A program made the translations under genes and the position numbers. A model generated the notes under the pieces. It saw only the letters and a list, made by a program, of their open reading frames with translations, did no database searches and was not told the origin of the DNA. A DNA stretch of 64,000 bases from Apostichopus japonicus (lineage: Eukaryota; Echinodermata; Holothuroidea; Aspidochirotida; Stichopodidae): NCBI RefSeq assembly GCF_037975245.1, contig NC_092577.1, forward strand, positions 25,853,398-25,917,397, read 5' to 3'. Below, piece by piece: positions 1 to 14,436 of the stretch (its first letter is position 1; each line of letters opens with the position of its first letter).

Positions 1-1602
1 TATCGCACAATCGATTGATCGGTCTCGAACATTCGATTTATCGGTAGCGCACAATCGATTTATCGGTATCGCACATTCCATTTATCGGTAACGCAATATC
101 TATTAATCGGTCTCGCACATTCGATTCACCGGTATCGCACTTTCGATTTATCGGTCCCGCACAATCGATTTATCGGTACCGCAATATCGATTTATCGGTA
201 CCGCACATTCGATTTATCGTTACCGCACATTCGATTTATCGGTATCGTAAATTCGATTTATCGTTACCGCACATTCAATTTATCGGTATCGCACAATCGA
301 TTTATCGGAACCGCACATTCGATTTATCGGTACCGCAATATCGGTTAATCGGTCCCGCACATTCGATTTATCGGTAGCAATATCGATTAATCGGTATCGC
401 ACATTCCATTTATCGGTATCGTACATTCGATTTACCGGTATCGCACATTCCATTTATCGGCACTGCACATTAGATTTATCGGCACGGCACATTCGATTTA
501 TCGGTACCGCACATTCAATTTATCGGTATCGCACAATCGATTTATCGGTACCGCACATTCGATTAATCGGTATCGCACGTTCGATTTATCATTATCGCAC
601 ATTACATTTATTGGTATCTTACATTCGATAATCCGGTATCGCGAATTCGATTTATCGGTACCGCACATTCGATTTATCGGTACCGCAATATCGATTTATC
701 GGTATCGCACATTCGATTTACCGGTAACGCACATTCGATTTATCGGTACCGCACATTCGATTTATCGGTACCGCAATATCGATTTATCGGTATCGCACAT
801 TCGATTTACCGGTATCGCACTTTCGATTTATCGGTACCGCACAATCGATTTATCGGTACCGCACATTCGATTTATCGGTACCGCAATATGGATTTATCGG
901 TAACGCACATTCGATTAAACGGTATCGCACATACGATTTATCGACAGCGCACAATCGATTTATCGGTATCGCAATATCGATTTATCGGTAACGCACATAC
1001 GATTAAACGGTATCGCACATTCGATTTATCGATAGCGCACAATCGATTTATCGGTATCGCACATTCGATTTATCGGTAACAATATCGATTAATCGATATC
1101 GCACATTCCATTTATCGGTATCGCACATTCGATTTACCGGTATCGCACATACGATATATCTGCACCGCAATATCAATTTATGGGTAACGCACATTCGATT
1201 TATCGGTAACGCACATTAGATTTATCGGCACCGCACATTCGATTTATCGGTAACGCAATATCGATTTATCGGTATCGCACATTCGATTTACCGGTACCGC
1301 ATTTTCGATTTATCGGTACCGCACAATCGATTTATCGGTACCGCAATATCGATTTATCGGTACCGCACATACGATTGATCGGTACCGCACATTTGATTTA
1401 TCGTTATCGCACATTCGATTTATCGGTCCGGCACAATCGATTTATCGATACCGCACATTCGACTTATCGGTATCGTCAATTTAATTTACCGGTATCGCGC
1501 ATTCGATTAAACGGTATCGCGCATTCGATTTATCGGTAACGCACTTTCGATTAATCGGTACCGCACATTCGATTTATCGCTACCGCACATTCTATTTATC
1601 GG
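1..1602. repeat. ~1.6-kb higher-order repeat, copy A1
   Basis: This stretch realigns with 1603-3184 nearly base for base. The offset is 1602 at the left end and 1604 after about position 372, where A1 has a 20-bp GTAGCAATAT monomer and A2 has a 22-bp one. It contains two 20-bp monomers (near 372 and 1076), which fits 73 monomers: 73 x 22 - 4 = 1602. Diagnostic variants are the TCTCGAACATT monomer near 25, GATTCACC near 115, and the CGATATATCTGC block near 1152. The window edge cuts the array, so where the unit really begins is arbitrary. Confidence 0.9.
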
Positions 1603-3184
1603 TATCGCACAATCGATTAATCGGTCTCGAACATTCGATTTATCGGTAGCGCACAATCGATTTATCGGTATTGCACATTCCATTTATCGGTAACGCAATA
1701 TCTATTAATCGGTCTCGCACATTCGATTCACCGGTATCGCACTTTCGATTTATCGGTCCCGCACAATCGATTTATCGGTACCGCAATATCGATTTATCGG
1801 TACCGCACATTCGATTTATCGTTACCGCACATTCGATTTATCGGTATCGTAAATTCGATTTATCGTTATCGCACGTTCGATTTATCGGTTCAGCACATTC
1901 GATTTATCGGAACCGCACATTCGATTTCTCGGTACCGCAATATCGGTTAATCGGTCCCGCACATTCGATTTATCGCTACCGCAATATCGATTAATCGGTA
2001 TCGCACATTCCATTTATCGGTATCGTACATTCGATTTACCGGTATCGCACATTCCATTTATCGGCACTGCACATTAGATTTATCGGCACGGCACATTCGA
2101 TTTATCGGTACCGCACATTCGATTTATCGGTATCGCACAATCGATTTATCGGCACTGCACATTCGATTAATCGGTATCGCACGTTCGATTTATCGTTACC
2201 GCACATTACATTTATTGGTATCTTACATTCGATTTTCCGGTATCGCGAATTCGATTTATCGGTACCGCACATTCGATTTATCGGTACCGCAATATCGATT
2301 TATCGGTATCGCACATTCGATTTACCGGTAACGCACATTCGATTTATCGGTACCGCACATTCGATTTATCGGTACCGCAATATCGATTTATCGGTATCGC
2401 ACATTCGATTTACCGGTATCGCACTTTCGATTTTTTGGTACCGCACAATCGATTTATCGGTACCGCACATTCGATTTATCGGTACCGCAATATCGATTTA
2501 TCGGTAACGCACATTCGATTAAACGGTATCGCACATACGATTTATCGATATGGCACAATCGATTTATCGGTATCGCAATATCGATTTATCGGTAACGCAC
2601 ATTCGATTAAACGGTATCGCACATTCGATTTATCTTTTTCGCACAATCGATTTATCGGTATCGCACACTCGATTTATCGGTAACAATATCGATTAATCGA
2701 TATCGCACATTCCATTTATCGGTATCGCACATACGATATATCTGCACCGCAATATCAATTTATGGGTAACGCACATTCGATTTATCGGTAACGCACATTA
2801 GATTTATCGGCACCGCACATTCGATTTATCGGTAACGCAATATCGATTTATCGGTATCGCACATTCGATTTACCGGTACCGCATTTTCGATTTATCGGTA
2901 CCGCACAATCGATTTATCGGTACCGCAATATCGATTTATCGGTACCGCACATACGATTGATCGGTACCGCACATTTGATTTATCGTTATCGCACATTCGA
3001 TTTATCGGTCCGGCACAATCGATTTATCGATACCGCACATTCGACTTATCGGTATCGTCAATTTAATTTACCGGTATCGCGCATTCGATTAAACGGTATC
3101 GCGCATTCGATTTATCGGTAACGCACTTTCGATTAATCGGTACCGCACATTCGATTTATCGCTACCGCACATTCTATTTATCGG
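1603..3184. repeat. ~1.6-kb higher-order repeat, copy A2
   Basis: Second copy of the left-edge unit. Its period to A3 is 1582 bp, equal to 72 x 22 - 2, and I find one 20-bp monomer in it (near 2692), so the arithmetic closes. It lacks one whole 22-bp monomer that A1 and A3 have just before the CGATATATCTGC block (compare 1123-1150 with 2721-2735). The loss of exactly one monomer is what unequal exchange in register would give. 1671-1994 is identical to 3253-3576 when translated. Confidence 0.92.
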
Positions 3185-4405
3185 TATCGCACAATCGATT
3201 AATCGGTCTCGAACATTCGATTTATCGGTAGCGCACAATCGATTTATCGGTATTGCACATTCCATTTATCGGTAACGCAATATCTATTAATCGGTCTCGC
3301 ACATTCGATTCACCGGTATCGCACTTTCGATTTATCGGTCCCGCACAATCGATTTATCGGTACCGCAATATCGATTTATCGGTACCGCACATTCGATTTA
3401 TCGTTACCGCACATTCGATTTATCGGTATCGTAAATTCGATTTATCGTTATCGCACGTTCGATTTATCGGTTCAGCACATTCGATTTATCGGAACCGCAC
3501 ATTCGATTTCTCGGTACCGCAATATCGGTTAATCGGTCCCGCACATTCGATTTATCGCTACCGCAATATCGATTAATCGGTATCGCACATTCCATTTATC
3601 GGTATCGTACATTCGATTTACCGGTATCGCACATTCCATTTATCGGCACTGCACATTAGATTTATCGGCACGGCACATTCGATTTATCGGTACCGCACAT
3701 TCGATTTATCGGTATCGCACAATCGATTTATCGGCACTGCACATTCGATTAATCGGTATCGCACGTTCGATTTATCGTTGTCGCACATTACATTTATTGG
3801 TATCTTACATTCGATTTTCCGGTATCGCGAATTCGATTTATCGGTACCGCACATTCGATTTATCGGTACCGCAATATCGATTTATCGGTATCGCACATTC
3901 GATTTACCGGTAACGCACATTCGATTTATCGGTACCGCACATTCGATTTATCGGTACCGCAATATCGATTTATCGGTATCGCACATTCGATTTACCGGTA
4001 TCGCACTTTCGATTTATCGGTAGCGCACAATCGATTTATCGGTACCGCACATTCGATTTATCGGTACCGCAATATCGATTTATCGGTAACGCACATTCGA
4101 TTAAACGGTATCGCACATACGATTTATCGATAGCGCACAATCGATTTATCGGTATCGCAATATCGATTTATCGGTAACGCACATTCGATTAAACGGTATC
4201 GCACATTCGATTTATCGATAGCGCACAATCGATTTATCGGTATCGCACATTCGATTTATCGGTAACAATATCGATTAATCGATATCGCACATTCCATTTA
4301 TCGGTATCGCACATTCGATTTACCGGTATCGCACATACGATATATCTGCACCGCAATATCAATTTATGGGTAACGCACATTCGATTTATCGGTAACGCAC
4401 ATTAG
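3185..4405. repeat. ~1.6-kb higher-order repeat, partial copy A3
   Basis: Follows A2 at an offset of 1582, shifting to 1604 after the monomer missing in A2 (near 4310). It parts from the HOR near 4405, where the sequence after CATTAGATTTATCG continues with GTTATCGC instead of GCACCGC. The last quarter of the unit is therefore absent and the mosaic region begins. Confidence 0.88.
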
Positions 4406-4454
4406 ATTTATCGTTATCGCACATTCGATTTATCGGTACCGCACTTTCGATTAA

Positions 4455-4690
4455 TCGATAGCGCACAATCGATTTTTCGGGAGCGCACATTCCATATATC
4501 GTGATCGCACATTGGATTAACCGGTATCGCATATGCGATTTATCGGTACCGCACATACGATTTATCGGAACCGCACATTTGATTTATCGTTATCGCACAT
4601 TCGATTTATCGGTACCGCAATATCGATTAATCGGTACCGCACATTCGATTTATCGGTACCGTAATATCGATTAATCGGTAGCGCACGTTC
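4455..4690. repeat. Dispersed duplicate pair, member 1 (offset 5063)
   Basis: Shares a rare string of variants with 9518-9753: CCATATATCGTGATCGC, then CATTGGATTAACC, then GCATATGCGATT. These combinations occur together only at these two places; a related but weaker version lies near 7911. The distance between the copies is 5063 bp. Confidence 0.8.
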
Positions 4691-5227
4691 GATTTATCGG
4701 TAGCAATATCGATTAATCAGTATCGCACATTCGATTTATCGGTACCGCAATATCGATTAATCGGTATCGCACATTCGATTTATCGGTCTCGCACAATCGA
4801 TTTATAGGTATCGCAATATCGATTAATCGGTCTCGCACATTCGATTTATCGGTATCGCACATTCGATTAATCGGTATCGCACATTCCATTTATCGGAATC
4901 GCACATTCGATTTACCGGTATCGCGCATTCGATTTATCGGTATCGCACCTTCGATTTATCGGTCCCGCACATTTGATTTATCGTTATCGCACATTCGATT
5001 TATCGGTCTCGCACATTCGATTTATCGGTAACAATATCGATTAATCGATATCGCACATTCCATTTATCGGTATCGCACATTCGATTTACCGGTATCGCAC
5101 ATACGATATATCTGCACCGCAATATCGATTAATGGGTAACGCACATTCGATTTATCGGTACCGCACCTTCGATTTATCGGCGCCGCACATACGATTTATC
5201 GGTACCGCACATTTGATTTATCGTTAT

Positions 5228-5900
5228 CGCACATTCGATTTATCGGCACCGCAATATCGATTTATCGGTACCGCACATTATGTTTATCGGTCCCGCACAA
5301 TCGATTTATCGGTACCGTAATATCGATTTATCGGTACCGCACATTCGATTTACCGGTATCGCACATACGATATATCTGCACCGCAATATCGATTTATGGG
5401 TAACGCACATTCGATTTATCGGTACCGCAATATCGATTAATCGGGATCGCACATTCGATTTATCGGTACCGCAATATCGATTTATCGGTACCGCACATTA
5501 TGTTTATCGGTCCCGCACAATCGATTTATCGGTACCGCAATATCGATTTATCGGTACCGCACATTCGATTTACCGGTATCGCACATACGATATATGTGCA
5601 CCGCAATATCGATTTATGGGTAACGCACATTCGATTTATCGGTACCGCACCTTCCATTTATCAGCACCGCACATACGATTTATCGGTACCGCACATTTGA
5701 TTTATCGTTATCGCACATTCGATTTATCGGTACCGCAATATCGATTTATCGGTACCGCACATTATGTTTATCGGTCCCGCACAATCGATTTATCGGTACC
5801 GCAATATCGATTTATCGGTACCGCACAATCGATTTATCGGTACCGCAATATCGATTTATCGGTACCACACAATCGATTTATCGGAATCGCACATTCGATT
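5228..5900. repeat. Local multi-copy block with CATTATG marker
   Basis: The block holding CATTATGTTTATCGGTCCC is repeated at offsets of 220 bp (5277 to 5497) and 264 bp (5497 to 5761), that is 10 and 12 monomers exactly. A second cluster with the same marker lies at 10240-11240. The marker creates ATG and is a two-base variant of the CATTCGATTTATCGG monomer. Confidence 0.82.
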
Positions 5901-7489
5901 TATAGGTATCGCGCATTCGATTTATCGGTACCGCACTTTCGATTTATCGGTATCGCACATTCCATTTATCGGTATCGCACAATCGATTTATCGGTACCGC
6001 ACATTTGATTTATCGGCACCGCACATTCGATTTATCGTTACCTCACATTCGATTTATCGGTATCGTAAATTCGATTTATCGTTATCGCCCGTTCGATTTA
6101 TCGGTTCAGAACATTCGATTTATCGGTACCGCAATATCGATTAATCGGTCTCGCACATTCGATTTATAGGCACTGCACATTAGATTTATCGGCACGGCAC
6201 ATTCGATTTATCGGTACCGCACATTCGATTTATCGGTATCGCAATATCGATTTATCGGTATCGCACATTCGATTTACCGGTAACGCAATTCGATTTATCG
6301 GCACCGCACATTCGATTTATCGGTACCGCAATATCGATTTATCGGTATCGCACATTCGATTTACCGGTATCGCACTTTCGATTTATCGGTCCCGCACAAT
6401 TGGTTAATCGGTACCGCAATATCGATTAATCGGTATCGCCCATTCCATTTATCGGTATCGCACATTCGATTTACCGGTACCGCAATATCGATTTATCGGT
6501 CCCGCACATTTGATTTATCGTTATCGCACATTCGATTTATCGGTACCGCAATATCGATTTATCGGTCCCGCACAATCGATTAATCGGTCTCGCACATTCG
6601 ATTTATCGGTAGCAATATCGATTAATCGGTATCGCACATTCCATTTATCGGTATCGCACATTCGATTTACCGGTATCGCACATTCGATTTATCGGTATCG
6701 CACCTTCGATTTATCGGTCCCGCACATTTGATTTATCGTTATCGCACATTCGATTTATCGGTCTCGCACATTCGATTTATCGGTAACAATATCGATTAAT
6801 CGATATCGCACATTCCATTTATCGGTATCGCACATTCGATTTACCGGTATCGCACATACGATTTATCTGCACCGCAATATCGATTTATGGGTAACGCACA
6901 TTCGATTTATCGGTACCGCACCTTCGATTTATCGGCACCGCACATACGATTTATCGGTACCGCACATTTGATTTATCGGTACCGCACATTATGTTTATCG
7001 GTCCCGCACATTCGATTCATCGGTATCGCGCATTCGATTTATCGGTACCGCACAATCGATTTATCGGTATTGCACATTCCATTTATCGGTAACGCAATAT
7101 CTATTAATCGGTCTCGCACATTCGATTTACCGGTATCGCACTTTCGATTTATCGGTCCGGCACAATCGATTCATCGGTACCGCAATATCGATTTATCGGT
7201 ACCGCACAATCGATTTATCGGTACCGCACAATCGATTTATCGTTACCGCACATTCGATTTATCGGTATCGCACCTTCGATTTATCGGTCCCGCACAATCG
7301 ATTTATAGGTATCGCAATATCGATTAATCGGTCTCGCACATTCGATTTATCGGTAGCAATATTGATTAATCGGTATCGCACATTCCATTTATCGGTATCG
7401 CACTTTCGATTTACCGGTATCGCACATACGATTTATCTTCAACGCACATTCGATTTATCGGTACCGCAATATCGATTTATCGGTAACGC

Positions 7490-7785
7490 ACATTAGATTT
7501 ATCGTTATCGCACATTCGATTTATCGGTACCGCACTTTCGATTTATCGGGACCGCACAATCGATTTATCGGTACCGCACATTCGATTTATCGGTATCGCA
7601 CATTCGATTTATCGGTACCGAACTTTCGATTTAACGGTCCCGCACAATCGATATATCGGTACCGCACAATCGATTTATCGGTCCCGCACAATCGATTTAT
7701 AGGTATCTCAATATCGATTAATGGGTCTCGCACATTCGATTTATCGGTAGCAATATCGATTAATCGGTATCGCACATTCCATTTA
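7490..7785. repeat. Dispersed duplicate pair, member 1 (offset 1512)
   Basis: Matches 9002-9297 at an offset of 1512 bp. Diagnostic shared variants are CATTAGATTTATCGTTATCGC at the left and the pair TACCGAACTTTCG then CGATTTAACGGTCCC near 7617-7645 and 9129-9157. The copies differ by several single bases, so this duplication is older than those in the core. Confidence 0.82.
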
Positions 7786-9001
7786 TCGGCACCGCACATT
7801 CGATTTATCGGTACCGCAATATCGATTTATCGGTAACGCACATTCGATTAAACGGTATCGCACATTCGATTTATCGATAGCGCACAATCGATTTATCGGT
7901 ATCGCACATTCCATATATCGGTATCGCACATTGGATTTACCGGTATCGCATATTCGATTTATCGGTACCGCACATTTGATTTATTGTTATCGCACATTCG
8001 ATTTATCGGTACCGCAATATCGATTAATCGGTACAGCACATTCGATTTATCGGTACCGCAATATCGATTAATCGGTATCGCACGTTCGATTTATCGGTAG
8101 CAATATCGATTTATCGGTATCGCACATTCGATTTATCGGTCTCGCACAATCGATTTATAGGTATCGCAATATCGATTAATCGGTCTCGCACATTTGATTT
8201 ATCGGTATCGCACATTCGATTAATCGGTATGGCACATTCGATTTATCGGTATCGCACCTTCGATTTATCGGTCCCGCACATTTGATTTATCGTTATCGCA
8301 CATTCGATTTATCGATATCGCACATTCGATTTACCGGTATCGCACATACGATATATCTGCAACGCAATATCGATTTATGGGTAACGCACATTCGATTTAT
8401 CGGTACCGCACCTTCGATTTATCGGCACCGCACATACGATTAATCGGTGCCGCAATATCGATTTATCGGTATCGCACATTCGATTTACCGGTATGGCACT
8501 TTCGATTTATCGGTACCGCACAATCGATTTATCGGTACCGCAATATCGATTTATCGGTACCGCACATTCGATTTACCGGTAACGCACATTCGATTTATCG
8601 GTACCGCACATTCGATTTATTGGTACCGCAATATCGATTTATCGGTATCGCACATTCGATTTACCGGTATCGCACTTTCGATTTATCGGTACCGCACAAT
8701 CGATTTATCGGTACCGCAATATCGATTTATAGGTACCGCACATTCGATTTATCGGTACCGCAATATCGATTAATCGGTATCGCACATTCGATTAATCGGT
8801 CCCGCAATAACGATTTATAGGTATCGCAATATCGATTATTCGGTCTCGCACATTCGACTTATCGGTAGCAATATCGATTAATCGGTATCGCACATTCCAT
8901 TTATCGGTATCGCACATTCGATTTACCTTTATCGCACATACGATATATCTGCACCGCAATATCAATTTATGGGTAACGCACATTCGATTTATCGGTAACG
9001 C

Positions 9002-9297
9002 ACATTAGATTTATCGTTATCGCACATTCGATTTATCGGTACCGCACTTTCGATTTATCGGTACCGCACAATCGATTTATCGGTACCGCACATTCGATTT
9101 ATCGGTATCGCACATTCGATTTATCGGTACCGAACTTTCGATTTAACGGTCCCGCACAATCGATTGATCGGAACCGCACAATCGATTTATCGGTCCCGCA
9201 CAATCGATTTATAGGTATCGCAATATCGATTAATCGGTCTCGCACATTCGATTTATCGGTAGCAATATCGATTAATCGGTATCGCACATTCCATTTA
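9002..9297. repeat. Dispersed duplicate pair, member 2 (offset 1512)
   Basis: Second copy of 7490-7785, with the same TACCGAACTTTCG and CGATTTAACGGTCCC variants. It ends near 9297, where this copy continues with TATCGCACTTTCG and the other with CACCGCACATTCG. Confidence 0.82.
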
Positions 9298-9517
9298 TCG
9301 GTATCGCACTTTCGATTTACCGGTATCGCACATACGATTTATCGGCACCGCACATTCGATTTATCGGTACCGCAATATCGATTTATCGGTAACGCACATT
9401 CGATTAAACGGTATCGCACATACGATTTATCGATCGCGCACAATCGATTTATCGGTATCGCAATATCGATTTATCGGTAACGCACATTCGATTAAACTTT
9501 ATCGCACATTCGATTTA

Positions 9518-9753
9518 TCGATAGCGCACAATCGATTTATCGGTATCGCACATTCCATATATCGTGATCGCACATTGGATTAACCGGTATCGCATATGCG
9601 ATTTATCGGTACCGCACATACGATTTATCGGAACCGCACATTTGATTTATCGTTATCGCACATTCGATTTATCGGTACCGCAATATCGATTAATCGGTAC
9701 CGCACATTCGATTTATCGGTACCGCAATATCGATTAATCGGTACCGCACGTTC
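9518..9753. repeat. Dispersed duplicate pair, member 2 (offset 5063)
   Basis: Second copy of 4455-4690, carrying CCATATATCGTGATCGC, CATTGGATTAACC and GCATATGCGATT in the same order. Confidence 0.8.
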
Positions 9754-10239
9754 GATTTATCGGTACCGTAATATCGATTAATCGGTGTCGCACGTTCGAT
9801 TTATCGGTAGCAATATCGATTAATCAGTATCGCACATTCGATTTATCGGTATCGCACATTCGATTAATCGGTATCGCACATTCCATTTATCGGAATCGCA
9901 CATTCGATTTACCGGTATCGCGCATTCGATTTATCGGTATCGCACCTTCGATTTATCGGTCCCGCACATTTGATTTATCGTTATCGCACATTCGATTTAT
10001 CGGTATCGCACATTCGATTTATCGGTATCGCACCTTCGATTTATCGGTCCCGCACATTTGATTTATCGTTATCGCACATTCGATTTATCGGTCTCGCACA
10101 TTCGATTTACCGGTATCGCACATACGATATATCTGCACCCCAATATCGATTAATGGGTAACGCACATTCGATTTATCGGTACCGCACCTTCCATTTATCA
10201 GCACCGCACATACGATTTATCGGTACCGCACATTTGATT

Positions 10240-11240
10240 TATCGTTATCGCACATTCGATTTATCGGTACCGCAATATCGATTTATCGGTACCGCACATT
10301 ATGTTTATCCGTCCCGCACAATCGATTTATCGGTACCGCAATATCGATTTATCGGTACCGCACGTTCGATTTATAGGTATCGCGCATTCGATTTATCGGT
10401 ACCGCACTTTCGATTTATCGGTATCGCACATTCCATTTATCGGTATCGCACATTCGATTTATCGGTACCGCACATTTGATTTATCGGCACCGCACATTCG
10501 ATTTATCGGTACCGCAACATCGATTTATCGGTATCGCACATTCGATTTATCGTTACCGCACATTCGATTTATCGGTATCGCGAATTCGATTTATCGGTTC
10601 AGCACATTCGATTTATCGGTACCGCAATATCGATTAATCGGTCTGGCACATTCGATTTATCGGTAACAATATCGATTAATCGGTATCGCACATTCCATTT
10701 ATCGGTATCGCACATTCGATTTACCGGTATCGCACATACGATATATCTGCATCCCAATATCGATTAATGGGTAACGCACATTCGATTAATCGGTACCGCA
10801 CCTTCGATTTATCGGCACCGCACATACGATTTATCGGTACCGCACATTTGATTTATCGTTATCGCACATTCGATTTATCGGTACCGCAATATCGATTTAT
10901 CGGTACCGCACATTATGTTTATCGGTCCCGCACAATCGATTTATCGGTACCGCAATATCGATTTATCGGTACCGCACATTCGATTTACCGGTATCGCACA
11001 TACGATATATCTGCACCGCAATATCGATTTTTGGGTAACGCACATTCGATTTATCGGTACCGCACCTTCGATTTATCAGCACCGCACATACGATTTATCG
11101 GTACCGCACATTTGATTTATCGTTATCGCACATTCGATTTATCGGTACCGCAATATCGATTTATCGGTACCGCACATTATGTTTATCGGTCCCTCACAAT
11201 CGATTTATCGGTACCGCAATATCGATTTATCGGTACCGCA
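10240..11240. repeat. Second CATTATG-marker cluster
   Basis: Marker monomers CATTATGTTTATC lie near 10298 (with a CCG variant following), 10912 and 11176. The last two are 264 bp apart, the same 12-monomer spacing as 5497 to 5761, so the cluster is a relocated version of 5228-5900. The offset between 5761 and 10298 is 4537 bp. Confidence 0.78.
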
Positions 11241-11778
11241 CATTCGATTTATCGGTACCGCAATATCGATTTATCGGTACCACACAATCGATTTATCGGT
11301 ACCGCACGTTCGATTTATAGGTATCGCGCATTCGATTTATCGGTACCGCACTTTCGAATAATCGGTATCGCATATTTTATTTATCGGTATCGCAATATCG
11401 ATTTATCGGTATCGCACATTCCATTTATCGGTACCGCAATATCGATTTATCGGTACCGCACATTTGATTTATCGGCACCGCACATTCGATTTATCGGTAC
11501 CGCACAATCGATTTATCGGTATCGCACATTCGATTTATCGGTATCGCGCATTCGATTTATCGGTACCGCACTTTCGATTTATCAGTACCGCACAATCGAT
11601 TTATCGGTACCGCACAATCGATTTATCGGTCCCGCACATTCGATTGATGAGTACCGCACATTCGATTTATCGGTATCGCGCATTCGATTTATCGGTACCG
11701 CACTTTCGATTTATCGGTACCGCACAATCGATTTATCGGTACGGCAATATCGATTTATCGGTACCGCACATTCGATTT

Positions 11779-12700
11779 ATTGTTACCGCACATTCGATTT
11801 ATCGGTATCGTAAATTCGACTTATCGTTTTCCCTCGTTCGATTGATCGGTTCAGCACATTCGATTTATCGGTCCCGCACAATCGATTTATCGTTACCGCA
11901 CATTCGACTTATCGGTATCGTAAATTTAATTTATCGGTATCACGCATTAGATTTATCGGTATCGCACCTTCGATTTATCGGTCCCGCACAATCGATTTAT
12001 AGGTATCGCAATATCGAGTAATCGGTCTCGCACATTCCATTTATCGGTATCGCACATTCGATTTACCGGTATCGCACATACGATTTATCGGTACAGCACA
12101 TACGATTTATCGGTACCGCACATTTGATTTATCGTTATCGCACATTCGATTTATCGGTACCGCAATATCGATTTATCGGTCCCGCACAATCGATTTATCG
12201 GTACCGCAATATCGATTTATCGGTCCCGCACATTTGATTTATCGTTATCGCACATTCGATTTATCGGTACCGCAATATCGATTTATCGGTCCCGCACAAT
12301 CGATTAATCGGTCTCGCACATTCGATTTATCGGTAGCAATATCGATTAATCGGTATCGCACATTCCATTTATCGGTATCGCACATTCGATTTACCGGTAT
12401 CGCACATACGATTTATCGGTACCGCACATACGATTTATCGGTCCCGCACATTTGATTTATCGTTATCGCACATTCGATTTATCGGTACCGCAATATCGAT
12501 TTATCGGTCCCGCACAATCGATTTATCGGTACCGCACATTCGATTTATCGGTATCGCGCATTCGATTTATCGGTACCGCACTTTCTATTTATCGGTACCG
12601 CACAATCGATTTATCGGTACCGCAATATCGATTTATCGGTACCGCACAATCGATTTATCGGTTCCGCACATTCGATTTATCGGTATCGCACATTCGATTT
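11779..12700. repeat. 922-bp tandem unit, copy 1
   Basis: Realigns with 12701-13604 at exactly 922 bp. It begins at the ATTGTTACCGC variant and includes the distinctive GTTTTCCCTCGTTCGATTG monomers near 11826. One 20-bp monomer (GTAGCAATAT near 12330) explains the length: 42 x 22 - 2 = 922. The translations of 12234-12455 and 13156-13377 are identical, so the duplication is recent. Confidence 0.92.
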
Positions 12701-13604
12701 ATTGTTACCGCACATTCGATTTATCGGTATCGTAAATTCGACTTATCGTTTTCCCTCGTTCGATTGATCGGTTCAGCACATTCGATTTATCGGTCCCGCA
12801 CAATCGATTTATCGTTACCGCACATTCGACTTATCGGTATCGTAAATTTAATTTATCGGTATCACGCATTAGATTTATCGGTATCGCACCTTCGATTTAT
12901 CGGTCCCGCACAATCGATTTATAGGTATCGCAATATCGAGTAATCGGTCTCGCACATTCCATTTATCGGTATCGCACATTCGATTTACCGGTATCGCACA
13001 TACGATTTATCGGTACAGCACATACGATTTATCGGTACCGCACATTTGATTTATCGTTATCGCACATTCGATTTATCGGTACCGCAATATCGATTTATCG
13101 GTCCCGCACAATCGATTTATCGGTACCGCAATATCGATTTATCGGTCCCGCACATTTGATTTATCGTTATCGCACATTCGATTTATCGGTACCGCAATAT
13201 CGATTTATCGGTCCCGCACAATCGATTAATCGGTCTCGCACATTCGATTTATCGGTAGCAATATCGATTAATCGGTATCGCACATTCCATTTATCGGTAT
13301 CGCACATTCGATTTACCGGTATCGCACATACGATTTATCGGTACCGCACATACGATTTATCGGTCCCGCACATTTGATTTATCGTTATCGCACATTCGAT
13401 TTATCGGTACCGCAATATCGATTTATCGGTCCCGCACAATCGATTTATCGGTACCGCACATTCGATTTATCGGTATCGCGCATTCGATTTATCGGTACCG
13501 CACTTTCTATTTATCGGTACCGCACAATCGATTTATCGGTACCGCAATATCGATTTATCGGTACCGCACAATCGATTTATCGGTTCCGCACATTCGATTT
13601 ATCG
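12701..13604. repeat. 922-bp tandem unit, copy 2
   Basis: Direct tandem copy of 11779-12700. Identity stops near 13604, where this copy reads CGGTACCGCAATAT and copy 1 reads CGGTATCGCACATT. A shortened third version of the left part of the unit lies at 14437-14790. Confidence 0.92.
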
Positions 13605-13639
13605 GTACCGCAATATCGATTTATCGGTACCGCACTTTC

Positions 13640-13969
13640 GATTTATCGGTACCGCACAATCGATTTATCGGTACCGCACATTCGATTTATCGGTATCGCA
13701 CGTTCGATTTATCGTTTTCACTCGTTCGATTTATCGGTACCGCACATTCGATTTACTGGTCCCGCACATACGATTTATCGGTACCGCACATTCGATTTAT
13801 CGGTATCGCGCATTCGATTTATCGGTACCGCACTTTCGATTTATCGGTACCGCACAATCGATTTATCGGTACCGCACATTCGATTTACTGGTACCGCACA
13901 TTCGATTTATCGGTATCGCGCATTCGATTTATCGGTACCGCACTTTCGATTTATCGGTACCGCACAATC
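13640..13969. repeat. 330-bp tandem unit, copy 1
   Basis: Offset of 330 bp (exactly 15 monomers) to 13970-14205. The marker is ATCGTTTTCACTCGTTCG at 13711 and 14041, followed by GATTTACTGGTCCCG. Confidence 0.85.
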
Positions 13970-14205
13970 GATTTATCGGTACCGCACAATCGATTTATCG
14001 GTACCGCACATTCGATTTATCGGTATCGCACATTCGATTTATCGTTTTCACTCGTTCGATTTATCGGCACCGCACATTCGATTTACTGGTCCCGTACATA
14101 CGATTTATCAGTACCGCACATTCGATTTATCGGTATCGCGCATTCGATTTATCGGTACCGCACTTTCGATTGATCGGTACCGCACAATCGATTTATCGGT
14201 ACCGC
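13970..14205. repeat. 330-bp tandem unit, partial copy 2
   Basis: Follows 13640-13969 at 330 bp until about 14205, where CACATT is replaced by CAATAT and the register of variants is lost. Confidence 0.82.
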
Positions 14206-14436
14206 AATATCGATTTATCGGTACCGCACAATCGATTTATCGGTATCGCACATTCGATTTATCGGTATCGCGCATTCGATTTATCGGTACCGCACAATCG
14301 ATTTATCGGTACCGCACATTCGATTTATCGGTATCGCTCGTTCGATTTATCGGTACCGCACAATCGATTTACTGGTCCCGCACATACGATTGATCAGTAC
14401 CGCACATTCGATTTTTCGGTACCGCACATTCGATTT

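Larger units (their letters stand above)
4406..11778. repeat. Diverged mosaic satellite region, left
   Basis: Only 22-bp monomers are present, but no single long period holds across the stretch. Pieces of earlier and later units are shuffled: blocks marked by CGATATATCTGC (near 5104, 5365, 8351, 8944, 10127, 10740, 11003), by CATTATGTTTATCGG (near 5277, 5497, 5761, 6988, 10912, 11176; near 10298 in the form CATTATGTTTATCCG), and by TATGGGTAACGC. A single-base deletion within a monomer is visible near 6288 (GCAATTCG for GCACATTCG). Nothing other than satellite is seen. The mixture of older local duplications and singleton substitutions suggests an array zone that is no longer being homogenised. 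Confidence 0.85.

Noticed and set aside
1-167. Terminal redundancy of a circular molecule, because the first 167 bases match the last 167
   Set aside because: The match is imperfect (one mismatch), and the same sequence also occurs at 1603 and 3185, so a repeated HOR explains it. Circularity has no independent support.
7537-7550. A true CENP-B box
   Set aside because: The site has TTCG, the central A and CGGG, but the spacer is one base short. I found no site in the window satisfying the full NTTCGNNNNANNCGGGN pattern, so the relation stays a resemblance.
10767-11813. A 348-codon open frame on the + strand, with others of 100-340 codons at 5280-6008, 13374-14393 and 40646-41419
   Set aside because: The translation is the same 22-residue cycle seen in every frame of the array. 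Its length reflects only the chance absence of TTAATC or TATAGG variants in one phase. Starts are often TTG or other non-ATG codons, there are no non-repeat flanking residues, and overlapping frames are equally open.
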